Origin: an uncultured Eubacteriales bacterium
GTDB taxonomy: Bacteria; Bacillota; Clostridia; Lachnospirales; Lachnospiraceae
DNA: 39,020 bases
Direction of reading: 5' to 3'
Assembly (NCBI GenBank): GCA_900318405.1
Contig: ONKP01000021.1
Location: forward strand, 1 to 39,020
The notes under the pieces are model-generated. The model searched no databases. It saw only the letters and a program-made list of their open reading frames with translations, and had not been told where the DNA came from. A program made the position numbers and the translations under genes. This document shows, in pieces, positions 8,663 to 17,657 of this stretch (position 1 is the stretch's first letter; every line of letters begins with the position of its first letter).

Positions 8663-9418
8663 ATGGTACATTTTGTGGGAGCAGGTTGCGGCGCGCCGGA
8701 TCTGATCACCGTGCGCGGCGAAAAATATCTGGAGAAAGCGGATTGCGTGATCTATGCGGGATCCCTTGTCAATCCAGCACTTCTTCAGTCGGTAAAAGAA
8801 GGCTGTGAGATTCATAATTCCGCAGAAATGACGCTGGAAGAGGTCATTCGTGTCATGCAGCAGTCCGAGGAAAAAGGATGGATGACCGTGCGGCTGCACA
8901 CAGGTGATCCCTGCCTGTATGGAGCCATCCGCGAGCAGATGGATGCGCTGGACAGCCTCGGCATTGCCTATGACTGGACGCCGGGTGTCAGTTCCTTCTG
9001 CGGTGCAGCGGCAGCGCTGCATATGGAATACACGCTGCCCGGTATCTCACAGAGCGTGATCATCACGAGAATGGCCGGAAGGACACCGGTGCCGGAGAAG
9101 GAGAGTATCCGGGCGCTGGCTGCGCATGGGGCGACCATGGTTATTTTTCTCAGTGCCGGTATGACCGAAGGACTGACAGAAGAGCTGGAGAAGGGCGGCA
9201 TGTCAGCGGATACCCCGGCGGCGATCGTTTACCGCGCCAGCTGGCCGGATGAGAAAACTGTTCTGTGTACGGTGGGAACACTGCATGATGCGGCAAAAGC
9301 AAACGGCATCAGCAAAACTGCGCTGATCATCGTGGGAGAAGCGGTGCGGCAGGCGAATTATGACCGGTCAAAGCTGTATGATCCGTGTTTTACGACGGAA
9401 TTCCGTCAGGGCAGATAA
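8663..9418 (+). CDS. cbiF: Cobalt-precorrin-4 C11-methyltransferase
   Basis: SAM-dependent methylation at C11 of the contracted corrin ring. The 251-aa protein is a tetrapyrrole methylase of canonical length. VGAGCGAPDLIT (residues 5-16) is the glycine-rich start of the fold. LHTGDPCLYGAIREQM and TPGVSSFCGAAAAL are the SAM/substrate loops typical of CobM/CbiF. Start chosen at ATG 8663 because AGGAG lies 8 nt upstream; an in-frame GTG at 8654 overlaps that binding site. A 180-bp gap with an imperfect direct repeat separates it from cbiG. Confidence 0.93.
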   Translation: MVHFVGAGCGAPDLITVRGEKYLEKADCVIYAGSLVNPALLQSVKEGCEIHNSAEMTLEEVIRVMQQSEEKGWMTVRLHTGDPCLYGAIREQMDALDSLGIAYDWTPGVSSFCGAAAALHMEYTLPGISQSVIITRMAGRTPVPEKESIRALAAHGATMVIFLSAGMTEGLTEELEKGGMSADTPAAIVYRASWPDEKTVLCTVGTLHDAAKANGISKTALIIVGEAVRQANYDRSKLYDPCFTTEFRQGR

Positions 9419-9451
9419 CCAGGGGCAGAATTTCTGTCAGGGCAGATAACC
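9405..9451 (+). repeat. Short direct repeat at the end of cbiF
   Basis: GTCAGGGCAGATAACC at 9405-9420 (containing the cbiF stop) recurs at 9436-9451, offset 31 bp. A GAATT-type flank is partly shared. This looks like a local tandem duplication of the gene's 3' end. Confidence 0.55.
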
Positions 9452-9599
9452 GGAGAGCGGCAAGGGTAAAAAATACAGCGGAGAACAGAAATTAATGAAA
9501 AGAGTTACTGCGGGAAACCGTATTATCAGAATGTGACGGGGAAGCATTGAACTGGTTATGTAACTGGAGATTATGATGTCAGGTGGGGTTTGATCAAAA

Positions 9600-10709
9600 A
9601 TGAAAACGGCAGTGATCTGTTTTACAGAAAAGGGCTATGCACTGGAGGACAGGATCCGGAAGGTGTTTGAAGAGCTGCCTTCCGGAAAAGAAAAGGCAGA
9701 GGTGAAGCTTTTCGGCAAAGGAAAATATGTCAGAAACCTCTGCAAAATGGAAGACTCCTACGCCAGATATGTGGATAAGCCGGTACAGACCTGGGCAGGG
9801 AGATGTTTTGAAAAATACGACATGATTATTTTTATCGGAGCTGCAGGGATCGCCGTCCGCGCGATCGCACCATTTGTCCGTGACAAGAGAACGGATCCAG
9901 CGGTGATCGTCATGGATGAATGTGGCAAATTCTGTATCTCCCTGCTCTCCGGGCATATCGGCGGCGCAAATGAAATGGTGAAGGTCCTCGCATCGGCGCT
10001 GAACTGCATACCGGTCATCACGACGGCAACGGATGTGAGCAGCCGTTTCGCTGTTGACAGCTATGCTGTCAGAAACGGCATGCAGATCTCCAATATGACG
10101 TATGCCAAAGAGGTTTCGGCGGCCCTCCTCGCGGGAGAGCCTGTCGGTTTCTATACAAATTTTGAGGTCGAGGGTAATCTGCCTGACGGCATATACTGGG
10201 CGGAGAAGCTCGGGCAGGCCAGAGAAGACAAGGCAGAGGATCCCAATGGCACATCCCTCGGCATCTACATCAGTCCGTCGTACAACCGGGCCTATTTTGA
10301 CCACACGCTGTGGCTGATCCCGAGGTGCCTGACACTGGGCATCGGATGCAAAAAGGATACGCCCATGGCGAAGATCGAGAAACTCGTCGATGATACACTC
10401 CGGGCTTACAGCCTCTATCCTGAGGCCATCGCCTCTGTCGCGACGATCGATCTCAAAAAAGATGAACCGGGGCTTCTGCGTTTCTGTCAGATTCACAACG
10501 TTCCGCTGCACACATACACGGCGTCTGAACTGAACAGCCTGCAGGGGAGCTTCACCGGCTCAAATTTTGTGAAAGAGGTCACGGGCGTTGACAATGTCTG
10601 TGAGCGAAGTTCGGTGATCGATGCCGGTGGGGATCTGATCATCCGGAAACAGTCGGCCGACGGGGTGACGCTGGCTGTGGCGATGAATCATCTCGTGATT
10701 AAATTTTAG
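9600..10709 (+). CDS. cbiG: Cobalt-precorrin-5A hydrolase
   Basis: Opens the delta-lactone of cobalt-precorrin-5A and releases the C20-derived two-carbon unit as acetaldehyde, a step specific to the anaerobic pathway. The 369-aa protein has the N-terminal and central CbiG segments: MIIFIGAAGIAVRAIAPF, then LLSGHIGGANEMV and PVITTATDVSSRFAVD. Its C-terminal domain begins around LTLGIGCKKDTPM. It lies between cbiF and cbiH, next in the reaction order. The ATG has a G-rich stretch (GGTGGGG) about 12 nt upstream, a modest binding site. Confidence 0.93.
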   Translation: MKTAVICFTEKGYALEDRIRKVFEELPSGKEKAEVKLFGKGKYVRNLCKMEDSYARYVDKPVQTWAGRCFEKYDMIIFIGAAGIAVRAIAPFVRDKRTDPAVIVMDECGKFCISLLSGHIGGANEMVKVLASALNCIPVITTATDVSSRFAVDSYAVRNGMQISNMTYAKEVSAALLAGEPVGFYTNFEVEGNLPDGIYWAEKLGQAREDKAEDPNGTSLGIYISPSYNRAYFDHTLWLIPRCLTLGIGCKKDTPMAKIEKLVDDTLRAYSLYPEAIASVATIDLKKDEPGLLRFCQIHNVPLHTYTASELNSLQGSFTGSNFVKEVTGVDNVCERSSVIDAGGDLIIRKQSADGVTLAVAMNHLVIKF

Positions 10710-10777
10710 AGATGGTTGCGGTTTGGAAGCATCTGTATATCTGCACATTTTGCAATGATTAAGGAGACCTGCTGCAG

Positions 10778-11509
10778 ATGAATAAGTTACTCTATGCCAT
10801 CGGCATCGGACCCGGCGGCAGAGAAGGAATTACGATCGCCGCGGAAGAAGCCATGCAGTCCTGTGACACGATCGTCGGTTATTCCGTTTATATTGATCTG
10901 GTAAAAGACCGTCTTCCGGGGAAAAAATTTATCAGCACACCGATGACAAAAGAGACGGACCGCTGCCGGCTGGCGCTTGAGGAAGCCAATGGCGGACATG
11001 CGACGGCTATGATCTGCAGCGGAGACGCCGGTGTGTACGGGATGGCATCGCTTTTATACCAGATGCGTGACGCATATCCGGAGGTAGAGATCCGTGTGAT
11101 TCCGGGCGTGACAGCTGCTCTGAGCGGCGCGGCGCTTCTCGGATCACCGCTTTCCTGTGATTTCTGCGCTATCAGCCTTTCCGACTATCTGACGCCGGCC
11201 GATGTGATCGAGAAGAGGCTGAAGGCTGCCGGCGAGGGCGATTTCTGCATCGTCCTCTATAATCCGGGCAGCAGGAAGCGGAAGGGATATCTGGCGAAGG
11301 CCTGTGATATCCTGCTCGCTTACAGGGATCCCGGAACGATATGCGGTATCGTCCGCAATATCGGAAGAGAGGGAGAAGAAGCGATGGTGCTTTCGCTCGA
11401 ACAGCTCCGCAGCACGGAACCTGATATGTTCACAACGGTATTCATCGGTAATTCGACCACGCTGGAAATCGCCGGCAGGATGGTGACACCAAGGGGATAT
11501 CAACTCTGA
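10778..11509 (+). CDS. cbiH: Cobalt-precorrin-3B C17-methyltransferase
   Basis: Catalyses C17 methylation with ring contraction, the step that turns a porphyrin-type ring into a corrin. The 243-aa tetrapyrrole methylase starts YAIGIGPGG (residues 6-14). It continues with VGYSVYIDLVKD, the SAM-site loop ICSGDAGVYGMASLLYQ, and the C-terminal TVFIGNSTT, all typical of CobJ/CbiH. AAGGAGA lies about 11 nt before the ATG. No extra ferredoxin-like domain is present, so this is the short CbiH form. Confidence 0.94.
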   Translation: MNKLLYAIGIGPGGREGITIAAEEAMQSCDTIVGYSVYIDLVKDRLPGKKFISTPMTKETDRCRLALEEANGGHATAMICSGDAGVYGMASLLYQMRDAYPEVEIRVIPGVTAALSGAALLGSPLSCDFCAISLSDYLTPADVIEKRLKAAGEGDFCIVLYNPGSRKRKGYLAKACDILLAYRDPGTICGIVRNIGREGEEAMVLSLEQLRSTEPDMFTTVFIGNSTTLEIAGRMVTPRGYQL

Positions 11510-11527
11510 GCTTGCAGAGACTGTCGA

Positions 11528-12361
11528 GTGGATATCAGCTTTGAGAAATACAGAAGTTTTCGAGAGGCTGCGATATTGAAAGATACGTACATTTTCCTTT
11601 TTGCGGGCACGACTGAGGGAAGAGAAATCGCAGAAGCCATTGCAAATGACGGCAGATGGCGGACGCGCGTATACACGGCTACTGCCTATGGCAGTACGCT
11701 GATCCCGGAGGTGGCGCCGCTCATTCACGTGAGCGGGCGTCTGGATGCGGCACAGATGGCGGAGGAGTTCACCGCTTATGCAGCGCCGGGGGCAGTTGTC
11801 ATTGACGCGACCCATCCGTATGCCGTCGAGGTAACCAAAAATATCCGCCTGGCAGCTGAAAAGGCCGGCCTTCGGTGTATCCGTGTGAAACGCGCGGAGG
11901 AGCTCTCCGATCTCCTTTCCGGATGTGCGTGGACGGCAGTCGCGGACAGCAGGAAAGCTGCTGAATTTCTCAGCGGGACGGAGGGCAATATTTTTCTGAC
12001 GACGGGCAGCAGAGATATCGGCGATTATACCGTCATTCCGGGTTACCGCGACCGGCTTTTTGCCCGTGTGCTGCCGCTGCCGGATGTCGTGAGAAAGTGC
12101 ACGGAGCTCGGAATCGCCGGCCGGCATCTGATCTGCATGCAGGGACCGTTCTCCGAGGAGCTGAATGAGGTGATGTTCCGGGAAACAGAGGCCCGGTATG
12201 TGGTCACCAAGGAGTCAGGTAAAAACGGCGGATTTGATGAAAAAATAGCTGCCGCGCGCAAGACGGGCTGCCATCTGGTCGTGCTCACGCGGCCGAAGGA
12301 GTGCAGTGATGCGGTGTCGGTGGAGAAGTGTCTGGAGATGCTGCGGGATCTGGACAGGTAA
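11528..12361 (+). CDS. cbiJ: Cobalt-precorrin-6A reductase
   Basis: NAD(P)H-dependent reduction of the macrocycle of cobalt-precorrin-6A. Family features are IFLFAGTTEGREIAEAI at the N-terminus, VVIDATHPYAVEVTKNI, and IFLTTGSRDIGDY and CMQGPFSEELNE further on. The GTG at 11528 gives 277 aa. A TTG at 11576 with GAGAGG 8 nt upstream gives 261 aa and starts exactly where the family does (LKDTYIFLFAGTTEG), so the TTG is the better biological start. The downstream gap of about 210 bp to cbiET holds no clear promoter that I could identify. Confidence 0.92.
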   Translation: MDISFEKYRSFREAAILKDTYIFLFAGTTEGREIAEAIANDGRWRTRVYTATAYGSTLIPEVAPLIHVSGRLDAAQMAEEFTAYAAPGAVVIDATHPYAVEVTKNIRLAAEKAGLRCIRVKRAEELSDLLSGCAWTAVADSRKAAEFLSGTEGNIFLTTGSRDIGDYTVIPGYRDRLFARVLPLPDVVRKCTELGIAGRHLICMQGPFSEELNEVMFRETEARYVVTKESGKNGGFDEKIAAARKTGCHLVVLTRPKECSDAVSVEKCLEMLRDLDR

Positions 12362-12570
12362 ACGTCGTATTATTAAGAGGACGTGAACAGCTGACACAGC
12401 GACTGGCTCACTCACGACGAAAAACGTACAATGTTCGCCGGTCATCTGTGGCAGCTTTTCACTGCTTCCCGGGTTTCTGAATGAAGCATTGCACAGATAC
12501 ATATAGTATGTGGAGCGTTTTATCGTATGATGGTTAGTATGTGACGTAAAGCTTACTATGGAGGTCGCAT

Positions 12571-13788
12571 ATGCGTGAGATCGCACTGATTGGCATCGGC
12601 ATGGGTTATGCCGGAGGCCTGACAATAGAGGCACAGGATTTTATTCAGAAGGCGGATCTGCTGATCGGGGCGGAGCGCATGCTGCACAGTGAGGCTGCCG
12701 CTTCGGCGAAAGAAGATGCGACTCGTGTAAAGGCGTATCTGCCGGATGATGTGCTCGGCGTGATCAGGGTTCATCCCGATGCGGAAAAGATCGCTGTCCT
12801 GCTCTCCGGGGATACCGGATTTTACAGCGGTGCGGAGAAACTGCTTCGTGTGCTTCCGCAGGAAACCCGCGTAATGCCGGGAATTTCCTGCGTTTCTTAT
12901 TTCTGCAGCAGGGTGCATCGCTCATGGCAGGACCTTCACCTCATCAGTCTGCATGGGAATCAGAGCAATATCGTCGGCGAAGTCCTCTATCATCCGCATA
13001 CATTTGCTATCCTCGGCAGCAGAGACGGTGTATCCGATGTGTGCAGCCGTCTTGAAAAATTCGGCCTTGGCGAAGCCAGTGTCACCATCGGATGTGATCT
13101 CGGTTCGCCAATGGAACATATTCTGACAGGGCGGCCGGCTGAATTTATCGGAAAAGATTTCAGCGCGCTTTCCGTGATCCTGATCGACAGACCGGAACTT
13201 CAGCAAGATCCCGCATGTTGGGTTATGGGCTCTGTGCCGGACAGCGCTTTTATCCGCGGCAAGGTGCCGATGACAAAGGAAGAGGTTCGTACCGCTTCAC
13301 TGGCTCATCTGCAGCTGACGCCGGATGCTGTTGTCTATGACATCGGCGCAGGAACGGGATCAGTCACCATGTGCGCCGCTCTCAGGGCTTATCGGGGACA
13401 GGTCTTTGCCATTGAGCAGAAACCGGAAGCCGTTGAACTGATCCGGCAGAATATGCTGAAATTTCACGCGGCAAACGTGCATGTGATCGCAGGCACAGCA
13501 CCGGAAGCCCTGCAGGGTCTGCCGGCGCCGACCCATGTGTTTATCGGTGGAAGCGGAGGAAGGATAGGAGATATCGTTCGAATGGTTATGACGGCAAATC
13601 CGTCTGTACGGATCGTGATCAATGCCGTGACACTCGAGACACTGAGTGCCGCACTCGCCGCACTGAAGGAAAACGGTCTGACGGATCCTGATGTCGTCTG
13701 TCTGTCAGCCGCCAGAGCGATGAAGGCAGGAAGGTATCATCTGATGCGCGGGGAGGATCCCGTATACATCCTGACCGTCGGGGCTTAG
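12571..13788 (+). CDS. cbiET: CbiE-CbiT fusion: cobalt-precorrin C5- and C15-methyltransferase/decarboxylase
   Basis: Bifunctional CobL-type protein of 405 aa. The N-terminal half (about 1-195) is a tetrapyrrole methylase (IALIGIGMGYAGGLT, then LLSGDTGFYSGAEKLL) for C5 methylation. The C-terminal half (about 215-405) is a class I Rossmann methyltransferase with the SAM motif VYDIGAGTGSVTM near residue 253 (CbiT: C15 methylation and decarboxylation of the C12 acetate). Many bacteria encode the halves separately, so here the fusion fixes their stoichiometry. GGAGG is 7 nt upstream of the ATG. Confidence 0.94.
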   Translation: MREIALIGIGMGYAGGLTIEAQDFIQKADLLIGAERMLHSEAAASAKEDATRVKAYLPDDVLGVIRVHPDAEKIAVLLSGDTGFYSGAEKLLRVLPQETRVMPGISCVSYFCSRVHRSWQDLHLISLHGNQSNIVGEVLYHPHTFAILGSRDGVSDVCSRLEKFGLGEASVTIGCDLGSPMEHILTGRPAEFIGKDFSALSVILIDRPELQQDPACWVMGSVPDSAFIRGKVPMTKEEVRTASLAHLQLTPDAVVYDIGAGTGSVTMCAALRAYRGQVFAIEQKPEAVELIRQNMLKFHAANVHVIAGTAPEALQGLPAPTHVFIGGSGGRIGDIVRMVMTANPSVRIVINAVTLETLSAALAALKENGLTDPDVVCLSAARAMKAGRYHLMRGEDPVYILTVGA

Positions 13789-13881
13789 TTTGTTTTTCTC
13801 ATTGAGGATTCATACAGGAAGTACCGTTCAGAAGTCTCCATGTGTGACAGTGGCAGTCCAAAAGTAAAGGTGTATATCATT

Positions 13882-15420
13882 ATGAAGATCAATCGCTTCA
13901 TGATCGCTGCCGTTTCGAGCGGCTCTGGTAAAACGCTCATCACCTGCGGTCTTCTCAGGCTGCTGCAGGAGCAGGGGATGACACCGGTATCCTTCAAGTG
14001 CGGCCCGGATTTCATCGATCCCATGTTCCACACAACGGTCCTCGGTACGAAGAGCAGAAATCTGGACCCGTGGTTCACGGACGGAGGCCGCACAAGAATG
14101 CTGATGGCAACCCGCGCTGAGCAGGCAGATATCGCTGTGCTGGAGGGCGTCATGGGATTTTATGACGGCATCTCTCCGGATTCTTCCGTCGGCGGCTCCG
14201 CTGATCTCGCTGAGGTGACCCGCACACCCGTCCTTCTCGTTGTTCCGGCACACGGCATGAGCCGTTCGGTTCTGCCGCTGATCCACGGATTCCTCAGCTT
14301 TCCGGGCGGTCAGATGATCCGGGGCATTATTCTCAACCGTGTGTCGGCTTCATTTTTCCCCACTCTGAAAAAAATGATCGAGACCGAGACCGGCATTCCG
14401 GTTGTTGGATATGTGCCGAAGCTTGATGCGTCGATGACGCTGGAGAGCAGGCATCTGGGTCTCGTCATGCCTGACGAGATTCCCGGCCTTCAGGAGAAGC
14501 TCGGGCAGCTGGCAGGACTGTTTCAGCGGACAATGGATCTGAAGCAGATTCTGGCGATCGCAGACAGCGCGCCCGACATTCCGGATGAGGAGATACAGCG
14601 TGAGGAAGATCGTGTGCGGATGGAAATGATGCCGGATGTCAGGGGGCGGGAATCTGATCACAACCCGAAAGCCGGTGCTTCAAATCCGGATGCTGGTGCT
14701 TCAGCAGAGGGCTATGAGCGGAAAAACGGTGTGTACGTTGCAGATAAAAGCCATGCGAAAGCAGGACAGTACGATATCCCGGCCGGCAGACTTCGCATAG
14801 GTCTCGCACGGGACGAGGCCTTCTGCTTCATGTATGAAGATAATCTCGAACTTCTGCGTCAGTTCGGCGCGGAACTGGTTCCTTTTTCCCCGATGCGTGA
14901 TGAGAAGCTGCCGGAAAATCTCGACGGGCTCCTTCTGCACGGCGGATATCCGGAACTTCACGCAGAAGCCCTGTCGAAGAACGAATCCATGCGTCGTGCC
15001 ATCCGTGACGCCATCACAGGCGGCATGCCCGTACAGGCGGAGTGCGGAGGTTTTCTCTATCTGCATCGGACACTGACAGATCAGAAGGGCCAGACGTATC
15101 CTCTTGTTGGTATGTTTCCTGAAAAAGCATATGACACCGGTCATCTGACGCGATTCGGCTATGTGGAACTCAGAGAGGGCAGATTTTTCGGCAGAGATGT
15201 CGGTCCCGTGCGTGCTCATGAATTTCATTATTATGAGTCGGATAATCCGGGCAGCGCCATGCTGGCGGTCAAACCGTCCGGCAAAAGGAGCTGGCGCTGC
15301 GTCAGGGAGACGGACGCGATGTATGCCGGCTTTCCACATCTGTATTACTACGCGAATCCCGGTGTGGCTGCGGCATTCCTCGACCGGTGCTGGCAATACA
15401 GTCAGCGCAGGATGCTGTAA
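13882..15420 (+). CDS. cbiA: Cobyrinate a,c-diamide synthase
   Basis: ATP- and glutamine-dependent amidation of the a and c side chains of (cobalt) cobyrinate. The N-terminal dethiobiotin-synthetase-like ATPase has the P-loop SSGSGKT (residues 12-18) and FKCGPDFIDP. The C-terminal class I glutaminase has the nucleophile in QAECGGFLYL (C388) and the catalytic His in VRAHEFHYYE. Between the domains, near residues 250-300, lies a polar low-complexity linker with an AGASNPDAGAS repeat, which makes the protein long. Start chosen at MKINRFMIAAV, with AAAGG 11 nt upstream; an in-frame ATG at 13840 would add 14 residues. Confidence 0.93.
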   Translation: MKINRFMIAAVSSGSGKTLITCGLLRLLQEQGMTPVSFKCGPDFIDPMFHTTVLGTKSRNLDPWFTDGGRTRMLMATRAEQADIAVLEGVMGFYDGISPDSSVGGSADLAEVTRTPVLLVVPAHGMSRSVLPLIHGFLSFPGGQMIRGIILNRVSASFFPTLKKMIETETGIPVVGYVPKLDASMTLESRHLGLVMPDEIPGLQEKLGQLAGLFQRTMDLKQILAIADSAPDIPDEEIQREEDRVRMEMMPDVRGRESDHNPKAGASNPDAGASAEGYERKNGVYVADKSHAKAGQYDIPAGRLRIGLARDEAFCFMYEDNLELLRQFGAELVPFSPMRDEKLPENLDGLLLHGGYPELHAEALSKNESMRRAIRDAITGGMPVQAECGGFLYLHRTLTDQKGQTYPLVGMFPEKAYDTGHLTRFGYVELREGRFFGRDVGPVRAHEFHYYESDNPGSAMLAVKPSGKRSWRCVRETDAMYAGFPHLYYYANPGVAAAFLDRCWQYSQRRML

Positions 15421-15483
15421 GTGCACAACCGGCACTTCGAGGACTTATGTAAGTTTAATATCTGCAAACGGAGGACGTAACTT

Positions 15484-16461
15484 ATGGCAGAACTGATCCG
15501 GCGCGACCCGGTGCTCTTTGCCGCTGTGGCCGGCTTTATTCTGGATCTCATCATCGGGGATCCACACAGCTGGTATCACCCGGTGCAGCTGATCGGAAAA
15601 CTGATCTCGGGATGTGAGCGAATGTACCGGCGGATCTTCGGCACCCGGGAGCGGACTGCCGGCGTGTTCTGTGCCTGCACTGTTCTTCTGATCAGCACAG
15701 CTGTGCCGTGTCTGCTGCTTCGTCTGTTCTATCATCTGAATTTCTGGGTCGGATTTGCACTTGAGACCTGGTGGTGCGGCCGCCTGCTGGCTGCACGCTC
15801 TCTGCGCGATGAGACCATGCGGGTGTACCGGGCTGTTATGACCGGCGATCTCAGTCAGGCGCGGCAGGCAGTGTCCATGGTGGTCGGCCGGGACACAGAG
15901 CGGCTGGACATGACAGGCGTGGTGAAAGCCGCTGTGGAGACGACGGCAGAAAACGCCTCCGACGGTGAGACCGCTCCGCTTTTCTATTTGATGCTGTTCG
16001 GTGCAGCCGGTGGATTTTTTTATAAGGCTGTGAATACCATGGATTCGATGATCGGTTATAAAAATGACCGCTACATCCGCTTCGGTACCTTCGCCGCCCG
16101 TCTCGACGATGTGCTGAACTTTCTGCCGGCGCGTCTCTGCGGCATTCTGATGTGTCTTGCGGCAGGCCTGCTCCGCATGGATGGAAAAAATGCACTGCGT
16201 ATTTTTGTGCGCGACAGGAAAAAACATGACAGCCCGAATTCCGCACACACGGAGGCTGCCATGGCCGGCGCGCTGGATGTCCAGCTGGCCGGCGACGCCT
16301 GGTATTTCGGTAAGCTGCATAAGAAGCAGTTTCTGGGAGATCCGGTCAGGGCCGTTGTCCCGGAGGATATTCCGCGTGCGAACAGGCTGATGATCGCCAC
16401 ATCCGTACTTGTGCTTCTGCTGCTGGCGGCACTGCGTATAACAGTCAGAATATTGTTGTAA
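15484..16461 (+). CDS. cbiB: Adenosylcobinamide-phosphate synthase
   Basis: Integral membrane enzyme that attaches aminopropanol (phosphate) to adenosylcobyrate. The 325-aa protein has the conserved segment DLIIGDPHSWYHPVQLIGK near the N-terminus, the ETTAENASDGETAPLFY motif and NTMDSMIGYKNDRY in the middle. Hydrophobic stretches lie at both ends. GGAGG is about 9 nt upstream of the ATG. It acts directly with CobD (next gene), which provides aminopropanol phosphate, and after CbiA and CbiP. Confidence 0.94.
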   Translation: MAELIRRDPVLFAAVAGFILDLIIGDPHSWYHPVQLIGKLISGCERMYRRIFGTRERTAGVFCACTVLLISTAVPCLLLRLFYHLNFWVGFALETWWCGRLLAARSLRDETMRVYRAVMTGDLSQARQAVSMVVGRDTERLDMTGVVKAAVETTAENASDGETAPLFYLMLFGAAGGFFYKAVNTMDSMIGYKNDRYIRFGTFAARLDDVLNFLPARLCGILMCLAAGLLRMDGKNALRIFVRDRKKHDSPNSAHTEAAMAGALDVQLAGDAWYFGKLHKKQFLGDPVRAVVPEDIPRANRLMIATSVLVLLLLAALRITVRILL

Positions 16462-16509
16462 TTTATCACCGGATGGGCAGAGGTATCACAGGGTACATCA
16501 TGCGCTCCT

Positions 16510-16517
16510 GTTATCAT
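16510..16517 (+). repeat. Lone GTTATCAT octamer upstream of cobD
   Basis: GTTATCAT preceded by CCT, as in the copy at 5313-5320, lies in the 134-bp gap between cbiB and cobD. It has no nearby inverted partner within 8 matches. It is listed as part of the dispersed element family. Confidence 0.45.
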
Positions 16518-16595
16518 GTTATTCACAGCTCAATGGTTTGTATGAAGAATGAACTGAGCCCGTGTGATGTTGTGGTTGAAAATGGAGAATGAAAA

Positions 16596-17657
16596 ATGAC
16601 GGATATGCATATCCATGGCGGTGATGTCTACCGCCACCCGGATGTTGTTGATTTTTCTGTGAATCTGAATCCCCTTGGCCCGCCTCCCGGCGTGACAGAG
16701 GCCGTGCGGGAGAGCGCAGCCTTTATTGCGCGCTATCCTGACGCGAGGAAAGAAGAGTTGACACGGCTGCTCGCTGCGCGTGAAAATGTGCCGGCTGAGG
16801 AACTGATCTTCGGAAACGGCGCCGCGGAACTGATCTTTCTGTGGGCAGAGGCCGTCAGGCCGCATCGGGCAGTGCTCGCCGCGCCATGTTTTGCCGAATA
16901 CGCCCGGGCTCTCAGGGCAGCCGGCTGTGACGATATTGTTATGCACATGCGTGGCATCGAGAACGGATTCCGCCTGACGGAAAAAATACTGGATAAGCTC
17001 ACAGAAGACACCGATGCGCTGATTCTCTGTAATCCCGAGAATCCCACCGGACTTCTTGCAGATCCCGGTCTCATGGAAGACATCATCCGGCGCTGCGCGG
17101 CGAATGGCATCAGTCTGATGGTCGATGAGTGCTTTCTTGCACTCTGTGACGTCGGAGAAGACAGGTCGGTCAGGAAATATATGGAAACCAACCATAATAT
17201 TTTTCTCCTGAATGCCTTTACCAAAACCTGCGCGATGGCAGGTCTGCGGCTCGGTTACGGCATGACCTGTGACCGCGCGCTTCTGGAGCGGATGCAATCC
17301 CTCTGTCAGCCATGGAATGTCTCGATTCCTGCTCAGATGGCAGGCGTCGCTGCGCTTCGGACGGATCCTTCCTATCTGACGCGTTCACGTCAGGTCATAG
17401 GAAAGGAAAGAGCGTATCTTCTGGGGGAGCTGAACAGGATCGGACTCTGGACCTCGGAGGCAATGGCCAACTACATTCTTTTTCGTGTTCCGGAGGGGAA
17501 AAACGGCGGATTTGAAGGACGGCTTCTCCGCGAGGGTATCCTGATCCGTGACTGCAGCAATTATACCGGCCTTGGCCCCGGTTATTTCCGCGTGGCCGTC
17601 CGGCTGCATGAAGACAATGTAAAGCTGATAAGCACTTTACGGAGGCTGCTGATATGA
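16596..17657 (+). CDS. cobD: Threonine-phosphate decarboxylase
   Basis: PLP enzyme that makes (R)-1-amino-2-propanol O-2-phosphate from L-threonine O-3-phosphate, the linker used by CbiB. The 353-aa fold-type I aminotransferase has the N-terminal [29 protein letters not shown] in the PLP region, and the Schiff-base lysine in [17 protein letters not shown] (K210). GGAG lies 6 nt before ATGAC. Its stop overlaps the cbiP start (ATGA). No threonine kinase (PduX-type) that would make its substrate is visible in the window. Short aminotransferase-only form, without a fused kinase. Confidence 0.93.
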   Translation: MTDMHIHGGDVYRHPDVVDFSVNLNPLGPPPGVTEAVRESAAFIARYPDARKEELTRLLAARENVPAEELIFGNGAAELIFLWAEAVRPHRAVLAAPCFAEYARALRAAGCDDIVMHMRGIENGFRLTEKILDKLTEDTDALILCNPENPTGLLADPGLMEDIIRRCAANGISLMVDECFLALCDVGEDRSVRKYMETNHNIFLLNAFTKTCAMAGLRLGYGMTCDRALLERMQSLCQPWNVSIPAQMAGVAALRTDPSYLTRSRQVIGKERAYLLGELNRIGLWTSEAMANYILFRVPEGKNGGFEGRLLREGILIRDCSNYTGLGPGYFRVAVRLHEDNVKLISTLRRLLI